Part shown: one piece after another, positions 17,734-26,981 of the stretch
Numbering within the stretch: the stretch's first letter is position 1
Layout: each line of letters starts with the position of its first letter
NCBI GenBank assembly: GCA_965223235.1
Contig: CBDCVV010000007.1
Span: 248,001-312,000 of the forward strand
DNA: 64,000 nucleotides
Reading direction: 5' to 3'
Source: UBA2589 sp965223235
Lineage (GTDB): Bacteria > Gemmatimonadota > Gemmatimonadetes > Longimicrobiales > Gaopeijiaceae
Position numbers and translations under genes: made by a program
Notes under the pieces: model-generated
The model's database searches: none
Told to the model about the DNA's origin: nothing
Seen by the model: the letters and a program-made list of their open reading frames with translations, nothing else

Positions 17734-20700
17734 TCCGGGCGAGTCTGAGGCGGCCCGTAGCCGTCGCGATGACGTACGCGGGGGTCGCCCTCCTCGGCGT
17801 CGCTGCGTGGCGCAACATCCCGATCGAAAGGCTGCCGAACACCGAACTCCCTCGCCTGACCGTGAACGCGAGTTGGCGAGGGGCGTCCCCTGAGACGGTC
17901 GAAGCGTTCCTGACGGCGCCGCTCGAAGCCACGGTCCAACAAGTGAGAGGGGTCGACCGCATCGTGTCCGAGTCGGCGGAAGACCAGGGGCGAGGCACGT
18001 CCCGAGTCACCGTCTTCTTTCAGCGCGACGTCGATATGGACTTCGCTCGGCTCGATCTCTCGGAGCGGATCGCGACATTGGAGGAGTCGCTTCCCGCAGG
18101 AGTCGGCCAGGTCTCTGTCTCTCAGTACGTGCCTGAGGAGTTCGAGGAACAGAACACGCCCTTCCTGAGCTACACCTTCACCGGACCGTACACTCTGGAG
18201 GCGTTGCGTCGGCACCTCGACGAAGTCGTCGCGCCAGAGCTCGGGCAGGTCGACGGCGTGGCCGACGTGCGTCTTTTTGGTGGGCGAGACCGTCGCCTCG
18301 AGGTCTTACTCGACGAGACCGCGATCGCGGCACTCGGCCTCGACCCGGTCACGGTACAGGCGGCGATCTCCGATCTCGACCTCGTCGGGGAAGCCGGCAT
18401 CATTCGGGACGGGGACGCCGAGCGCACGATCACCATCATGAACCGTCCCGCGAGCGCGGACGATGTCCGGAACGCCGTCATTACGGTGGTCGGCGACACA
18501 CCCCTCCGCGTCTCGGACATCGCCACGGTCATCGACACGTACGAAGAGCCGCGGTCGCTTTCCCGGATCAATGGGCGACCCGCCGCCGGCTTCGAGGTGG
18601 TGCGGGGTGTGGGGGTCAACACCGTCCGGACAGCAGAGGCGGTGAAGGCCCGCCTGGCAGACATCGAACGGCTTCGACCGGCGGGGAGCGAGTACATCCT
18701 CGAAGACGACGCGAGTGAGGAAATCGAGAGTCAGCTCTCGGAGCTGAGCACCCGCGCCGTGGTCGCCGGCCTTGTGATCTTCGTCGTCTTGTTGGCTTTC
18801 TTACGATCGTTTCGATCAGCCGTCCTGATCTTCACGACGATCGCGTTCAGCGTCCTGATCGCGCTCAACCTTATCTACTTTGGAGGTCTGACGCTCAACT
18901 TGCTGACGCTCATGGGTTTGGCGATGGGGTTCGGGCTCATCGTGGACAACTCGATCGTCGTGCTCGAGAACATTTATCGAAGGTGGCAAAGGGGTGAGGA
19001 CGGGCCGTCCGCGGCAGAGGCAGGTGCTCGGGAGGTCGTACTCCCGATTCTGGCATCTACAGCGACGACGCTCATCGTCTTCGTGCCCTTCGTGTACCTG
19101 CAGGGAGAGCTGCGTGTCTACTACGTCCCGCTGGCGATCGTGGTGGGACTCACACTCGTAGCGTCGCTCTTCGTTGCGTTCACCTTTATCCCGAGCTTGG
19201 CGGCTCGGTTCTTAGAGGGCGGAACGAGACGACGGGGCGCGGGGTTGGGGTTGGGCGCGAGCGAATCGATGCCCTTCTACCTCCGCTTCTACCAGGACAT
19301 CGTGTCGCTCACGGTGCGCTACGCATGGGTCGCGATCACCGCGACTGCCCTCGTCTTCGGTGGCTCGTACTACCTCTTCGACACCTACGTGAGTACGTGG
19401 ATGATGTGGGGCGGCTCGCGGGGAGACGATACGTACATCCTCGTGAACATCCGACTGCCGCGAGGGGCGAGTCTCGATCGAAGCGACCAGCTCATGCAGT
19501 ACTTCGAGGAGCGGGTGGCGGAAATTTCCCAGGTCGAGCGATACAGGGCCGATGTGTACCCGCAGTTCGCGACGATGCGGATCACCTTCCCGGAAGAGTT
19601 CGAGAACAGCGGGGTGCCCCCCGTGATCAAGTCTCAGATGGAGGCGTACAGCCACACTTTCACGGGGGCCGAGGTCCGGGTCTACGGGTACGGACCCTCG
19701 TTCTACGGTGGGGGGGGAGGAGCCCCCAACTACAGCTTGCAAGTCCTCGGGTACAACTACGAGCGGGTACGGGACATCGCCGAGGATATCGGAAGCCGAC
19801 TCGAGCGCCACTCCCGGATCGTTGAGGTCGACACGAACGCGAACTCGCGACGGTTCAGTCGAGACCGCGCGTGGGAATTTGTCGCGGATGTGGACCGGGA
19901 ACGGCTTGCTCAATATGATCTTAGCGTCGATGACCTAACCCAGCGTCTGAATGCAGCGGTGGCCGGTACTGCCGGTCTCGACGTGCTGAAGCTCGGGGGG
20001 GAGGAGGTCCAGTACCAGGTCAAGCTCGAGGACAACCTCGACCTCGATATTTTGGCGCTCACCGAGACCCTCATCGACACGCCCTCGGGGCGCCGGATCC
20101 GGCTCGGTGAAGTGATCACCCTCGCCGAGCGAGACATTTTGGCCCAGATCCGTCGTGAGAACCAACAGTACGAACGCACCGTTGCGTACGAATTCCGGGG
20201 TCCCGCACGGCTCGGCGACATGATCCTCGACCAGGTGATCGGGGCGACGGCGGTTCCGGCGGGCTATACGATCGACGAGGGTGACGTCGGCTTCTTCATT
20301 GATCAGGAAGACCGGCAACAGATCTGGATGGTGTTGGCGGTCGCTCTCTTGCTGGTCTACATGGTCACGGCGGCGTTGTTCGAGTCGTTCCGGCAACCAT
20401 TGTGCGTGATCCTGACCGTCCCGATGGCGCTCATCGGGGTGTATCTGATCTTCTACTATGTCGATGCGCCCTTCACGCGAGAGGCGTACGTCGGCGTCAT
20501 CATGATGCTCGGGATCGTGGTGAATAACGCGATCCTGCTGGTCGATCACGTAAACGGAACGCGGCGCAGAGCTCCCGCGATGCCGCTAGAAGAAGCGATC
20601 GTGCAGGGCACCTTGGAGCGCGTCCGACCGATTCTCATGACGACGACCACGACCGTCCTCGGCCTATTACCCTTGGTGCTCTTCGGAGACACGACGGGCT

Positions 20701-20858
20701 CGAACATCTGGGATGCCCTCGCGCTCGTGCTCATCGGTGGGCTCCTCTCCTCGACGATCTTCGTACTCACGATCACGCCCGCGGCGTACCACATTCTCGA
20801 GCGCCGGAAGCCCGTCGCGGCCCCCGCAGTCGTCCCGGCCGCAGTCGGTGCGGACTAA
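17730..20858 (+). CDS. RND efflux permease 2
   Basis: This 1042-residue RND permease starts at GTG 17730 inside the stop of permease 1 (GTGA). It has the same 12-TM, two-loop architecture, with FGLIVDNSIVVLENIYRR in TM4 and GIVVNNAILLVDHVN in TM10-11. The periplasmic loops differ clearly from permease 1, including a Gly/Tyr-rich stretch (YGYGPSFYGGGGG, nt about 19680-19730). Two different permeases with one adaptor and one TolC suggest a heteromeric pump like MdtBC, or two pumps sharing partners. The operon apparently ends here. Confidence 0.92.
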   Translation: MIRASLRRPVAVAMTYAGVALLGVAAWRNIPIERLPNTELPRLTVNASWRGASPETVEAFLTAPLEATVQQVRGVDRIVSESAEDQGRGTSRVTVFFQRDVDMDFARLDLSERIATLEESLPAGVGQVSVSQYVPEEFEEQNTPFLSYTFTGPYTLEALRRHLDEVVAPELGQVDGVADVRLFGGRDRRLEVLLDETAIAALGLDPVTVQAAISDLDLVGEAGIIRDGDAERTITIMNRPASADDVRNAVITVVGDTPLRVSDIATVIDTYEEPRSLSRINGRPAAGFEVVRGVGVNTVRTAEAVKARLADIERLRPAGSEYILEDDASEEIESQLSELSTRAVVAGLVIFVVLLAFLRSFRSAVLIFTTIAFSVLIALNLIYFGGLTLNLLTLMGLAMGFGLIVDNSIVVLENIYRRWQRGEDGPSAAEAGAREVVLPILASTATTLIVFVPFVYLQGELRVYYVPLAIVVGLTLVASLFVAFTFIPSLAARFLEGGTRRRGAGLGLGASESMPFYLRFYQDIVSLTVRYAWVAITATALVFGGSYYLFDTYVSTWMMWGGSRGDDTYILVNIRLPRGASLDRSDQLMQYFEERVAEISQVERYRADVYPQFATMRITFPEEFENSGVPPVIKSQMEAYSHTFTGAEVRVYGYGPSFYGGGGGAPNYSLQVLGYNYERVRDIAEDIGSRLERHSRIVEVDTNANSRRFSRDRAWEFVADVDRERLAQYDLSVDDLTQRLNAAVAGTAGLDVLKLGGEEVQYQVKLEDNLDLDILALTETLIDTPSGRRIRLGEVITLAERDILAQIRRENQQYERTVAYEFRGPARLGDMILDQVIGATAVPAGYTIDEGDVGFFIDQEDRQQIWMVLAVALLLVYMVTAALFESFRQPLCVILTVPMALIGVYLIFYYVDAPFTREAYVGVIMMLGIVVNNAILLVDHVNGTRRRAPAMPLEEAIVQGTLERVRPILMTTTTTVLGLLPLVLFGDTTGSNIWDALALVLIGGLLSSTIFVLTITPAAYHILERRKPVAAPAVVPAAVGAD

Positions 20859-21074
20859 TGGTGCCTTCCGGGCGACGTCCACTCGGAGGGACGGAGGAGG
20901 ACGCCGTCGCGACCTCCCGAGAGGACGGTGAGCGTGGACGCCCGTGGACGGCCTGACGGAACGCGTTGCAGGACAATATCTTGAAGCGGTCAGGGAATAC
21001 AGCTGATTTGGCATGCCGGTTGCCCTAACTCTCGGTAGCCGGTCGGAGATATCGACAGAATGCAGGAGGGGGAG

Positions 21075-21839
21075 ATGGCCGCGAGCTGGATGAAGAGTCG
21101 AGGAAGAGGAGCCGCGGGGGCGATCCTTTTCACGGCCTTGTTCGCGATGATGCCCCCCTCGGTGGTTGGGCAGAGTGGCGACGGGTACATGTTCCGTCAG
21201 CCGAAAGTCACCCTGAAATTCGAGACCGGGTACGGGATCCAGCGGGCGTCGGGCGAGATCTTCGACTTCGTTATCGATTCCCTCACGCTGGGTCGCCGAG
21301 ACTTCGATAGCCCGTACGTCGGGGCAGAGGTCGCGGTGCGACTCAACGAACGCCTTGATGTCGCGCTCTCCATCGGGTACCAGGGGAGCTCTCAAGAGTC
21401 CGAGTTCCGCCTTTGGGACGAAGACGGACTCCCGATCAATCAGGTTACGGAGCTGCGCCAGATTCCGGTCGTGGCGAGTGTGAAGTACTACCCGATGGAT
21501 CGTGGGCGCACCCTCGGCCGCTTTGCCTGGGTTCCGAGACGTATCTCGCCCTTCGTCGGCGCCGGGATCGGGGCGATCGGGTATGCTTTCCGCCAGCACG
21601 GCGACTTTGTGGACTCCGAATCGGCCGAGATCTTCACGGATGCCTTCGAGAGTGAAGACAGCGCCCTTTTGACGAGGCTGTCCGGTGGAGCCAATGTGTC
21701 CATCGGGAGCCAGTTCCTGTTGACGCTCGAAGGCCGGTACAGCTGGGCTGACGGCACGATGCAGGACGACTACATCGGGTTCGATCCGATCGATCTCGAT
21801 GGCTTCCAATTTATCGGCGGCCTCGCAGTCCGCTTTTAG
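21075..21839 (+). CDS. Outer-membrane beta-barrel protein, hypothetical
   Basis: AGGAGGGG precedes ATG 21075; ATG 21060 in the same frame is the alternative. The product is about 254 residues with a signal peptide ending near VVGQ. The mature part shows alternating strands (KVTLKFETGYGIQ, DVALSIGYQG, PVVASVKYYPMD, SPFVGAGIGAIGY) and a terminal aromatic residue after GGLAVRF. This is the pattern of small OmpA/OmpW-like barrels with about eight strands. No ligand or enzyme motif is seen. It is followed after 9 nt by a second exported protein, so the two are likely co-expressed. Confidence 0.8.
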   Translation: MAASWMKSRGRGAAGAILFTALFAMMPPSVVGQSGDGYMFRQPKVTLKFETGYGIQRASGEIFDFVIDSLTLGRRDFDSPYVGAEVAVRLNERLDVALSIGYQGSSQESEFRLWDEDGLPINQVTELRQIPVVASVKYYPMDRGRTLGRFAWVPRRISPFVGAGIGAIGYAFRQHGDFVDSESAEIFTDAFESEDSALLTRLSGGANVSIGSQFLLTLEGRYSWADGTMQDDYIGFDPIDLDGFQFIGGLAVRF

Positions 21840-21848
21840 GAGAGAAGG

Positions 21849-23051
21849 ATGAAGAAGTTGAGCATTCGGTTCGCATCGACGACGGCACTCCTCGCGCTCC
21901 TCTCGATTCCGATGAGCGGAGCCGGACAGGACATCGACGGTCGGTGGCTCCCCTTCGTGGGTTGCTGGGAGGCAGTCGGCTCCGACGCCGTCGGTGAGGA
22001 CGGTCAGCTCCAAGACGGCGGGTTGCTCTGCTTCGTGCCCGACGCCGGTGGGGTTGAGCTGCGCAACATCGTCGATGGAGAAACCGTCTCGACGGAGCGT
22101 CTCGCCGCAGACGGGGTGCAGCGCGATATCTCGGCCGAGGGGTGTGAAGGGTGGGAGTCGCTCACCTTCTCTGAAGATGGTCGCCGGGTCTTCACGACGA
22201 CGGAATTCTCGTGCGGCACCGACGCGGTACGGTCCGGGTCGGGTGTCATGGCCTTTACGACGCCCGCCAGCTGGGCGGACGTCCGCAGTCTGAACATCGA
22301 CGGCGAGGCCGTTTCATGGGTGCAGGACTATGAGGTCGTAAGCGCCGAGCGTCTGGCTGCCGAAGGTGTGACCGATCCGGCTGCCGACCTCGGGATGGCG
22401 GTTCGGTCCGGTCGGATGGCGGCTTCGGCCCCCATCGATCTCGGAGACGTCGCGGAAGCCGCGGCACGAGTCGACGCGAAAGCCGTCGAGAGTTGGGTCG
22501 TCGTGGGCGGCAACCCGCTCGACCCTTCCGCCAAGGATTTGATCGAGATGGCGGACAACGGGGTGCCGTCCAACGTCATCGACGTGGTCGTCGCCGTGTC
22601 GCACCCCGATCGCTTCGTGGTCGAGGCAGGCGGTGAGATCGCGCCGGACGCGCCCGCGGCGCAGCACTACCGAGGCTACATGGCGTACAACCCATTCTGG
22701 GGGCCGCGCTGGGGCTTCCAGCGGTATGCGTCCCCCTGGGGATCTCGCTACGGAGCGTACGGGAATCGCTACGGGTACGGGTACGGCGCCTGGGACTACG
22801 GGTACGGCTACTACGGATCGCGGCCTGGCGTCATCGTGATCGATCGCCGGTCGAACGGAGGCTCAGTGCAGAGCGGTCGCGGATACCGAAGCGGAGCGTC
22901 GACGTCACGACCCGCAACGCGACGCGGTGGCTCGCAACCCAGCTACGGGACGGGGAGCAGCCGCAGCGGAGACGGAGCGTCGGGTAGCACCCGTTCCGGA
23001 AGCGACCGGCCGGCGCGTCGGACCGCCCGACGGAGGCCGAGCGGCGGCTGA
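21849..23051 (+). CDS. Secreted protein with Tyr/Gly-rich then Ser/Arg/Gly-rich tail
   Basis: The 400-residue protein has a clear ribosome binding site (AGGAGAGAAGG) and a signal peptide ending near GAGQ. The first half contains a compact region with four Cys (GCWEAVG, LLCFVP, EGCEGW, FSCGTD). The second half has a helical segment, a Trp/Tyr/Gly-rich stretch (RYGAYGNRYGYGYGAWDYGY), and a long disordered Ser/Gly/Arg tail that is strongly basic. I know no enzyme with this build. The tail looks like a nucleic-acid, wall or polymer-binding extension. Confidence 0.78.
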   Translation: MKKLSIRFASTTALLALLSIPMSGAGQDIDGRWLPFVGCWEAVGSDAVGEDGQLQDGGLLCFVPDAGGVELRNIVDGETVSTERLAADGVQRDISAEGCEGWESLTFSEDGRRVFTTTEFSCGTDAVRSGSGVMAFTTPASWADVRSLNIDGEAVSWVQDYEVVSAERLAAEGVTDPAADLGMAVRSGRMAASAPIDLGDVAEAAARVDAKAVESWVVVGGNPLDPSAKDLIEMADNGVPSNVIDVVVAVSHPDRFVVEAGGEIAPDAPAAQHYRGYMAYNPFWGPRWGFQRYASPWGSRYGAYGNRYGYGYGAWDYGYGYYGSRPGVIVIDRRSNGGSVQSGRGYRSGASTSRPATRRGGSQPSYGTGSSRSGDGASGSTRSGSDRPARRTARRRPSGG

Positions 23052-23054
23052 GCC

Positions 23055-23075
23055 GTGGCCCCGTAAGGGGGCCGC
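23055..23075 (+). terminator. Strong GC hairpin between the secreted-protein gene and glnS
   Basis: GTGGCCCC (23055-23062), loop GTAAG and GGGGCCGC (23068-23075) pair over 8 bp with one G-U. It starts 3 nt after the stop codon and ends 21 nt before the glnS ATG. There is no T-run, so it may be a weak terminator or a 5' leader structure affecting glnS. Confidence 0.4.
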
Positions 23076-23096
23076 ATTGTGCTACCTTGTCCGGTC

Positions 23097-25442
23097 ATGG
23101 ACGAGGCCAAACACAGCCCTGATCCGGGCACAGACTTCATTCGGCAGCGGATCCGCTCGGACAACGAGGCGGGGACGTACGGGGGCGCGGTCGTCACCCG
23201 TTTCCCTCCCGAGCCGAATGGATACCTCCACATCGGTCACGCGACCCACATCTGCCTGAACTTCGGGATTGCCGAAGAGTTCGGGGGACGTTGCCATCTC
23301 CGGTATGACGACACCAACCCGGAGAAGGAAGACGAGGAGTTCGCCCTCGCGATCCAGGACGACATCCGATGGCTCGGCTTCGACTGGGGTGAGCACCTGT
23401 ACTACGCCTCGGACTACTTCGAGCGGATGTATGACTGCGCCGAGGATCTCATCCGGAAAGGATTGGCGTACGTCGACTCCCAGCCGGCCGAGGAGATCCG
23501 GGAGAAGAGGGGGTCCGTGACGGAAGCGGGCGTACCGTCCCCGTACCGCGACCGGAGCGTCGAAGAGAACCTCGAGCTGTTCCGGCAGATGAGGGCGGGA
23601 GCCTTCGAGGATGGTGCGCACGTACTGCGTGGTAAGATCGACATGGCGCACCCCAACATGCTCATGCGCGACCCCGTGCTTTACCGAATCCGCCACGAAG
23701 ATCACTTCCGGCAGGGGGATGCGTGGTGCATCTACCCCCTGTACGACTACGCGCACTGCCTCGAGGACGCCTTCGAGGGAGTCACGCACTCGCTGTGTAC
23801 CCTCGAGTTCGAGAACAACCGGGAGCTCTACGATTGGGTGCTCGATAGCGCGGGGTTCGAGGAGCCCCGTCCGCACCAGCATGAGTGGGCGGGTCTCGAC
23901 CTCGAGCACGCCGTGTTGTCCAAGCGCGCGATAAAACCGCTCGTCGACGCAGGCGTGGTCTCGGGATGGGACGACCCCCGTCTCGCGACGATTTCGGCGT
24001 TCCGACGTCGGGGTGTGCCACCGGAGGCGCTCCGCCTCTTGGCGAAGATGGTCGGTGTCTCGCGCGCGAGTGGCCGGACCGAAGAGTCGAAGCTGGACTT
24101 TGCCGTCCGAGAGAGCCTCAACCACGTGGCGCCGCGCGTACTCGCGGTGCTCGATCCTCTCAAGGTCGTACTTACGAACTTCGAGGCCGGGCGTGAGGAA
24201 ATCTTCGACGCGCCGCGCTTCCCGCCCGATGTCGGTCGGGAAGGCCAGCGGAACGTTCCCTTTTCGGGAGAACTCTGGATCGAGCGCACGGACTTCGCAG
24301 AAGATCCTCCGAAGGGGTTCAGACGGCTTGTACCTGGGGGCGAAGTTCGACTGCGACACGCGTACGTCATTCGATGTGACGAGGTGGTGAAAGACGATGC
24401 AGGCGGGGTGACCGAGCTCCGGTGTAGCTACGACCCGGAGTCGCGCGGAGGGAAGACGAAGGACGGGCGGAAGGTCAAAGGCACGATCCACTGGGTGTCC
24501 GCCCCCCACGCTCTCGACGCCGAGTGCCGTCTCTTCGAACCGTTGTACTTGGATGAGCTCGAGGTCGATGACAATGGACACCCGCTCGACCCCGTCGGTC
24601 AGGTGAATCCAGACTCCCTACGAGTACTCCATGGGAAGATCGAGCCATCGGTGGCCGATGATCCGCCCGCGACCCGTTACCAGTTCGAACGGACGGGGTA
24701 TTTCTGGCGCGACCCTGTCGATGGCGTCGACGGTCGCCTCGTCTTCAACCGCATCGTCGGGCTGAAGAGCGGCTACCGGGCAGATCGGAAGCCGGCGGCA
24801 AAGGATGCGGCTGCCGAGCAGCTCCGCCGCGCCCCCGAGTCCCACGATTCGACGCCCGGGTCGAGGGTGAGCGCACTCCGCAGCGCCGCTCGTGAGGAGG
24901 ACCCTGCTCTCGAGGAACGGTTCGCTCGCTATCAGGAGACGCTCGGCCTCTCTGAGGAAATCGCCGACCAGCTCACGGGGCGAAGGGAAGTGGGCGACTT
25001 CTTCGAAGCCGCGCTTCGAGTGCATGATGACGCGATCGGAGTCGCGTCGTGGGTTGCCACGGACGTCCGCGGGGAGCTCGGAGACCGAGGCGTTGATGAC
25101 CTCCCGTTCGACGGCGAAGCGCTCGGGCGGCTCATCGAGCTGACGCGTGACGGCACGATCACTCGACGGGCCGCGAAGAAGGTGCTCGCAGCGATGGCGG
25201 AACGGGGTGGAGAGCCGGCCGAGCTCGTCCAAGAGATGGGACTCACCGCGCTCCACGACACGGATGCGCTCGCCGCATCAGTCGATGCCACGCTCGCGGC
25301 GTGGCCGGACAAGGTGTCTGCGTACCGGAGCGGAAAGAAGAACCTCCTGGGCCTCTTCATGGGTGAGGTGATGAAGGCGACCCGAGGTGCGGCCGACCCG
25401 GGGACGGTCCGCCGACTACTACTAGAAAGGCTCGATCGATGA
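23097..25442 (+). CDS. glnS: Glutaminyl-tRNA synthetase with C-terminal YqeY/GatB-type domain
   Basis: This class I synthetase charges tRNA-Gln with glutamine. The HIGH motif is in PEPNGYLHIGHA and the KMSKS equivalent is VLSKR; the GlnRS-specific anticodon-binding beta-barrels follow. Residues from about 605 to the end (781) form an extra helical domain (LSEEIADQLTGRREVGDFFE through GKKNLLGLFMGEVMK). It matches the YqeY / GatB tail that contacts tRNA in amidotransferases. Deinococcus GlnRS carries a similar appended domain. ATG 23097 is chosen because upstream codons run into the hairpin. Its presence means this organism makes Gln-tRNA directly. It is followed by gltX after 16 nt. Confidence 0.95.
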   Translation: MDEAKHSPDPGTDFIRQRIRSDNEAGTYGGAVVTRFPPEPNGYLHIGHATHICLNFGIAEEFGGRCHLRYDDTNPEKEDEEFALAIQDDIRWLGFDWGEHLYYASDYFERMYDCAEDLIRKGLAYVDSQPAEEIREKRGSVTEAGVPSPYRDRSVEENLELFRQMRAGAFEDGAHVLRGKIDMAHPNMLMRDPVLYRIRHEDHFRQGDAWCIYPLYDYAHCLEDAFEGVTHSLCTLEFENNRELYDWVLDSAGFEEPRPHQHEWAGLDLEHAVLSKRAIKPLVDAGVVSGWDDPRLATISAFRRRGVPPEALRLLAKMVGVSRASGRTEESKLDFAVRESLNHVAPRVLAVLDPLKVVLTNFEAGREEIFDAPRFPPDVGREGQRNVPFSGELWIERTDFAEDPPKGFRRLVPGGEVRLRHAYVIRCDEVVKDDAGGVTELRCSYDPESRGGKTKDGRKVKGTIHWVSAPHALDAECRLFEPLYLDELEVDDNGHPLDPVGQVNPDSLRVLHGKIEPSVADDPPATRYQFERTGYFWRDPVDGVDGRLVFNRIVGLKSGYRADRKPAAKDAAAEQLRRAPESHDSTPGSRVSALRSAAREEDPALEERFARYQETLGLSEEIADQLTGRREVGDFFEAALRVHDDAIGVASWVATDVRGELGDRGVDDLPFDGEALGRLIELTRDGTITRRAAKKVLAAMAERGGEPAELVQEMGLTALHDTDALAASVDATLAAWPDKVSAYRSGKKNLLGLFMGEVMKATRGAADPGTVRRLLLERLDR

Positions 25443-25458
25443 AGAAGGGACTCCATTC

Positions 25459-26904
25459 ATGACCATGCGGCTACGGTTCGCTCCTTCGCCGACCGGATAC
25501 CTCCATATCGGGGGTGCCCGTACTGCCGTCTTCAATTGGCTGTTGGCCAAGAAGACAGGTGGGGTCTTCGTGCTCCGCATCGAGGACACCGACCGAGCCC
25601 GGTCGAGCGACGCCCACACGAAAGTGATCCTCGATGGAATGCGGTGGCTCGGCGTCGAGTGGGACGAAGGGCCCTTCTTCCAAAGTGAGGGGGTGGACCG
25701 GCACCGAGCGGATGCGCTGCGGCTCCTTGCCGAAGGAAAAGCGTACCGGGACTTCTCGGATCCGGAGACCGTCCGGGAGGAGGCCCGCGAGCGGGCCATG
25801 CATCCGAGCAAGGTTGCACGGGAGTACGCCGACCGCCTCGGCCTAGACGAGGCCGAGCGTCGCGCCGAGGCCGGCGAAGCCCACGCGATCCGCTTCCGGG
25901 TGCCAGACGGGGAAACGGTCTTCACCGATCTCGTTCACGGAGAGATGCGATTCGGGAACGAGGACATCGATGACCTCGTGATCCTCCGGAGCGACGGGAC
26001 GCCCGTGTACAACCTCGCGGTGGTTTCGGACGACGCCGAAATGAAGATTACGCACGTACTGCGGGGCGACGATCACCTCTCCAACGCGCCGAAGCAGGTA
26101 CAGCTGTACCGGGCGCTCGGCTACGCAGAGCCGGTTTTCGCACACGTGCCTCTCATCCTTGGCCCGGATGGGAAGAAATTGTCGAAGCGGCATGGGGCGA
26201 CCGCTTTGGGAGACTACGAGCATCAGGGCTTCATACCGGAAGCGATGCTCAACTTCCTCGCGCTACTCGGTTGGAGTCCTGGTGACGATCGAGAGTTCAT
26301 GCCTGGCGCGGAGCTCATCGAAGCGTTCTCAGCCGACCGACTCTTGAAGAGCGCTTCGGTCTTCGACACCGAGAAGTTGGAGTGGCTCAATGGGCGTTAC
26401 CTCGCCGAGCTCCCCGACGACGTCCTCGTCGATCACCTGCGAAGTCAGCTGGGCCCGCGGGGATGCGACGTCGACCGACTGGAAGAGACGACTTGGGCGG
26501 CTCAGCTCCTCGAGGTCATCAAGCCGAGGGCGCGAAAGATGGATCAGCTCGTCGCTCAAGCGTCACCCTTCGTCTGTGACGAGTTGGCTTGGGACGAGAA
26601 GGCAGTGGCGAAGCACTGGGCGAAGGATCCCAGCGCTGCTTCTGAGCGCCTCGAGCGCCTCCTCGAGGCGTTCGAGGACACCGAGTGGGCCCATGGCCCT
26701 CTCGAAGAGCGCCTGCGCGGGGTCGCTGCCGACATGGGAGTAGGGGCAGGGAAGGTGATTCACCCGCTACGCGTCGCACTCACCGGGAACATGGCGAGCC
26801 CTGGAATCTTCGACGTCCTCGTCCTGCTCGGACGAGAGCGGGCGGAGGCCCGGATCCGAGCAGGATTAGAGCGTATCCGCGAACTGAATGTGAACCTTTC
26901 TTGA
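25459..26904 (+). CDS. gltX: Glutamyl-tRNA synthetase
   Basis: GluRS ligates glutamate to tRNA-Glu. The class I signature HIGH appears as PTGYLHIGGAR, followed by the Zn-independent acceptor-binding insertion. The KLSKRHG (KMSKS) loop sits at about residue 240. The C-terminal half is all-helical and binds the anticodon. The length of 481 residues is typical. The FAPSPTGYLH start and LRIEDTDRAR motif are classical for the discriminating bacterial enzyme. Adjacent placement to glnS gives a glutamate/glutamine charging pair. The stop codon is embedded in a -35-like TTGACA of the following gene. Confidence 0.97.
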   Translation: MTMRLRFAPSPTGYLHIGGARTAVFNWLLAKKTGGVFVLRIEDTDRARSSDAHTKVILDGMRWLGVEWDEGPFFQSEGVDRHRADALRLLAEGKAYRDFSDPETVREEARERAMHPSKVAREYADRLGLDEAERRAEAGEAHAIRFRVPDGETVFTDLVHGEMRFGNEDIDDLVILRSDGTPVYNLAVVSDDAEMKITHVLRGDDHLSNAPKQVQLYRALGYAEPVFAHVPLILGPDGKKLSKRHGATALGDYEHQGFIPEAMLNFLALLGWSPGDDREFMPGAELIEAFSADRLLKSASVFDTEKLEWLNGRYLAELPDDVLVDHLRSQLGPRGCDVDRLEETTWAAQLLEVIKPRARKMDQLVAQASPFVCDELAWDEKAVAKHWAKDPSAASERLERLLEAFEDTEWAHGPLEERLRGVAADMGVGAGKVIHPLRVALTGNMASPGIFDVLVLLGRERAEARIRAGLERIRELNVNLS

Positions 26905-26930
26905 CACCTTTTCGAAGCGCACATTAGGAT
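26901..26930 (+). promoter_or_regulatory. Candidate sigma-70 promoter for the LexA-like gene
   Basis: A perfect TTGACA (26901-26906) is separated by 18 bp from TAGGAT (26925-26930), four of six matches to the -10 consensus. It overlaps the gltX stop and lies 52 nt before the TTG start. Just downstream is a near-palindrome CGATTCGAACCG (26938-26949) that could serve as an operator. Confidence 0.5.
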
Positions 26931-26981
26931 AGCCCCCGATTCGAACCGGGAGCTGCAACTGGCCCCCCCTCCAGGTGTTGA

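Noticed and set aside
23082..24581. 499-codon open frame opposite glnS
   Set aside because: It lies wholly antisense to a clear GlnRS and shows no domain. Long antisense frames are normal in GC-rich genes.
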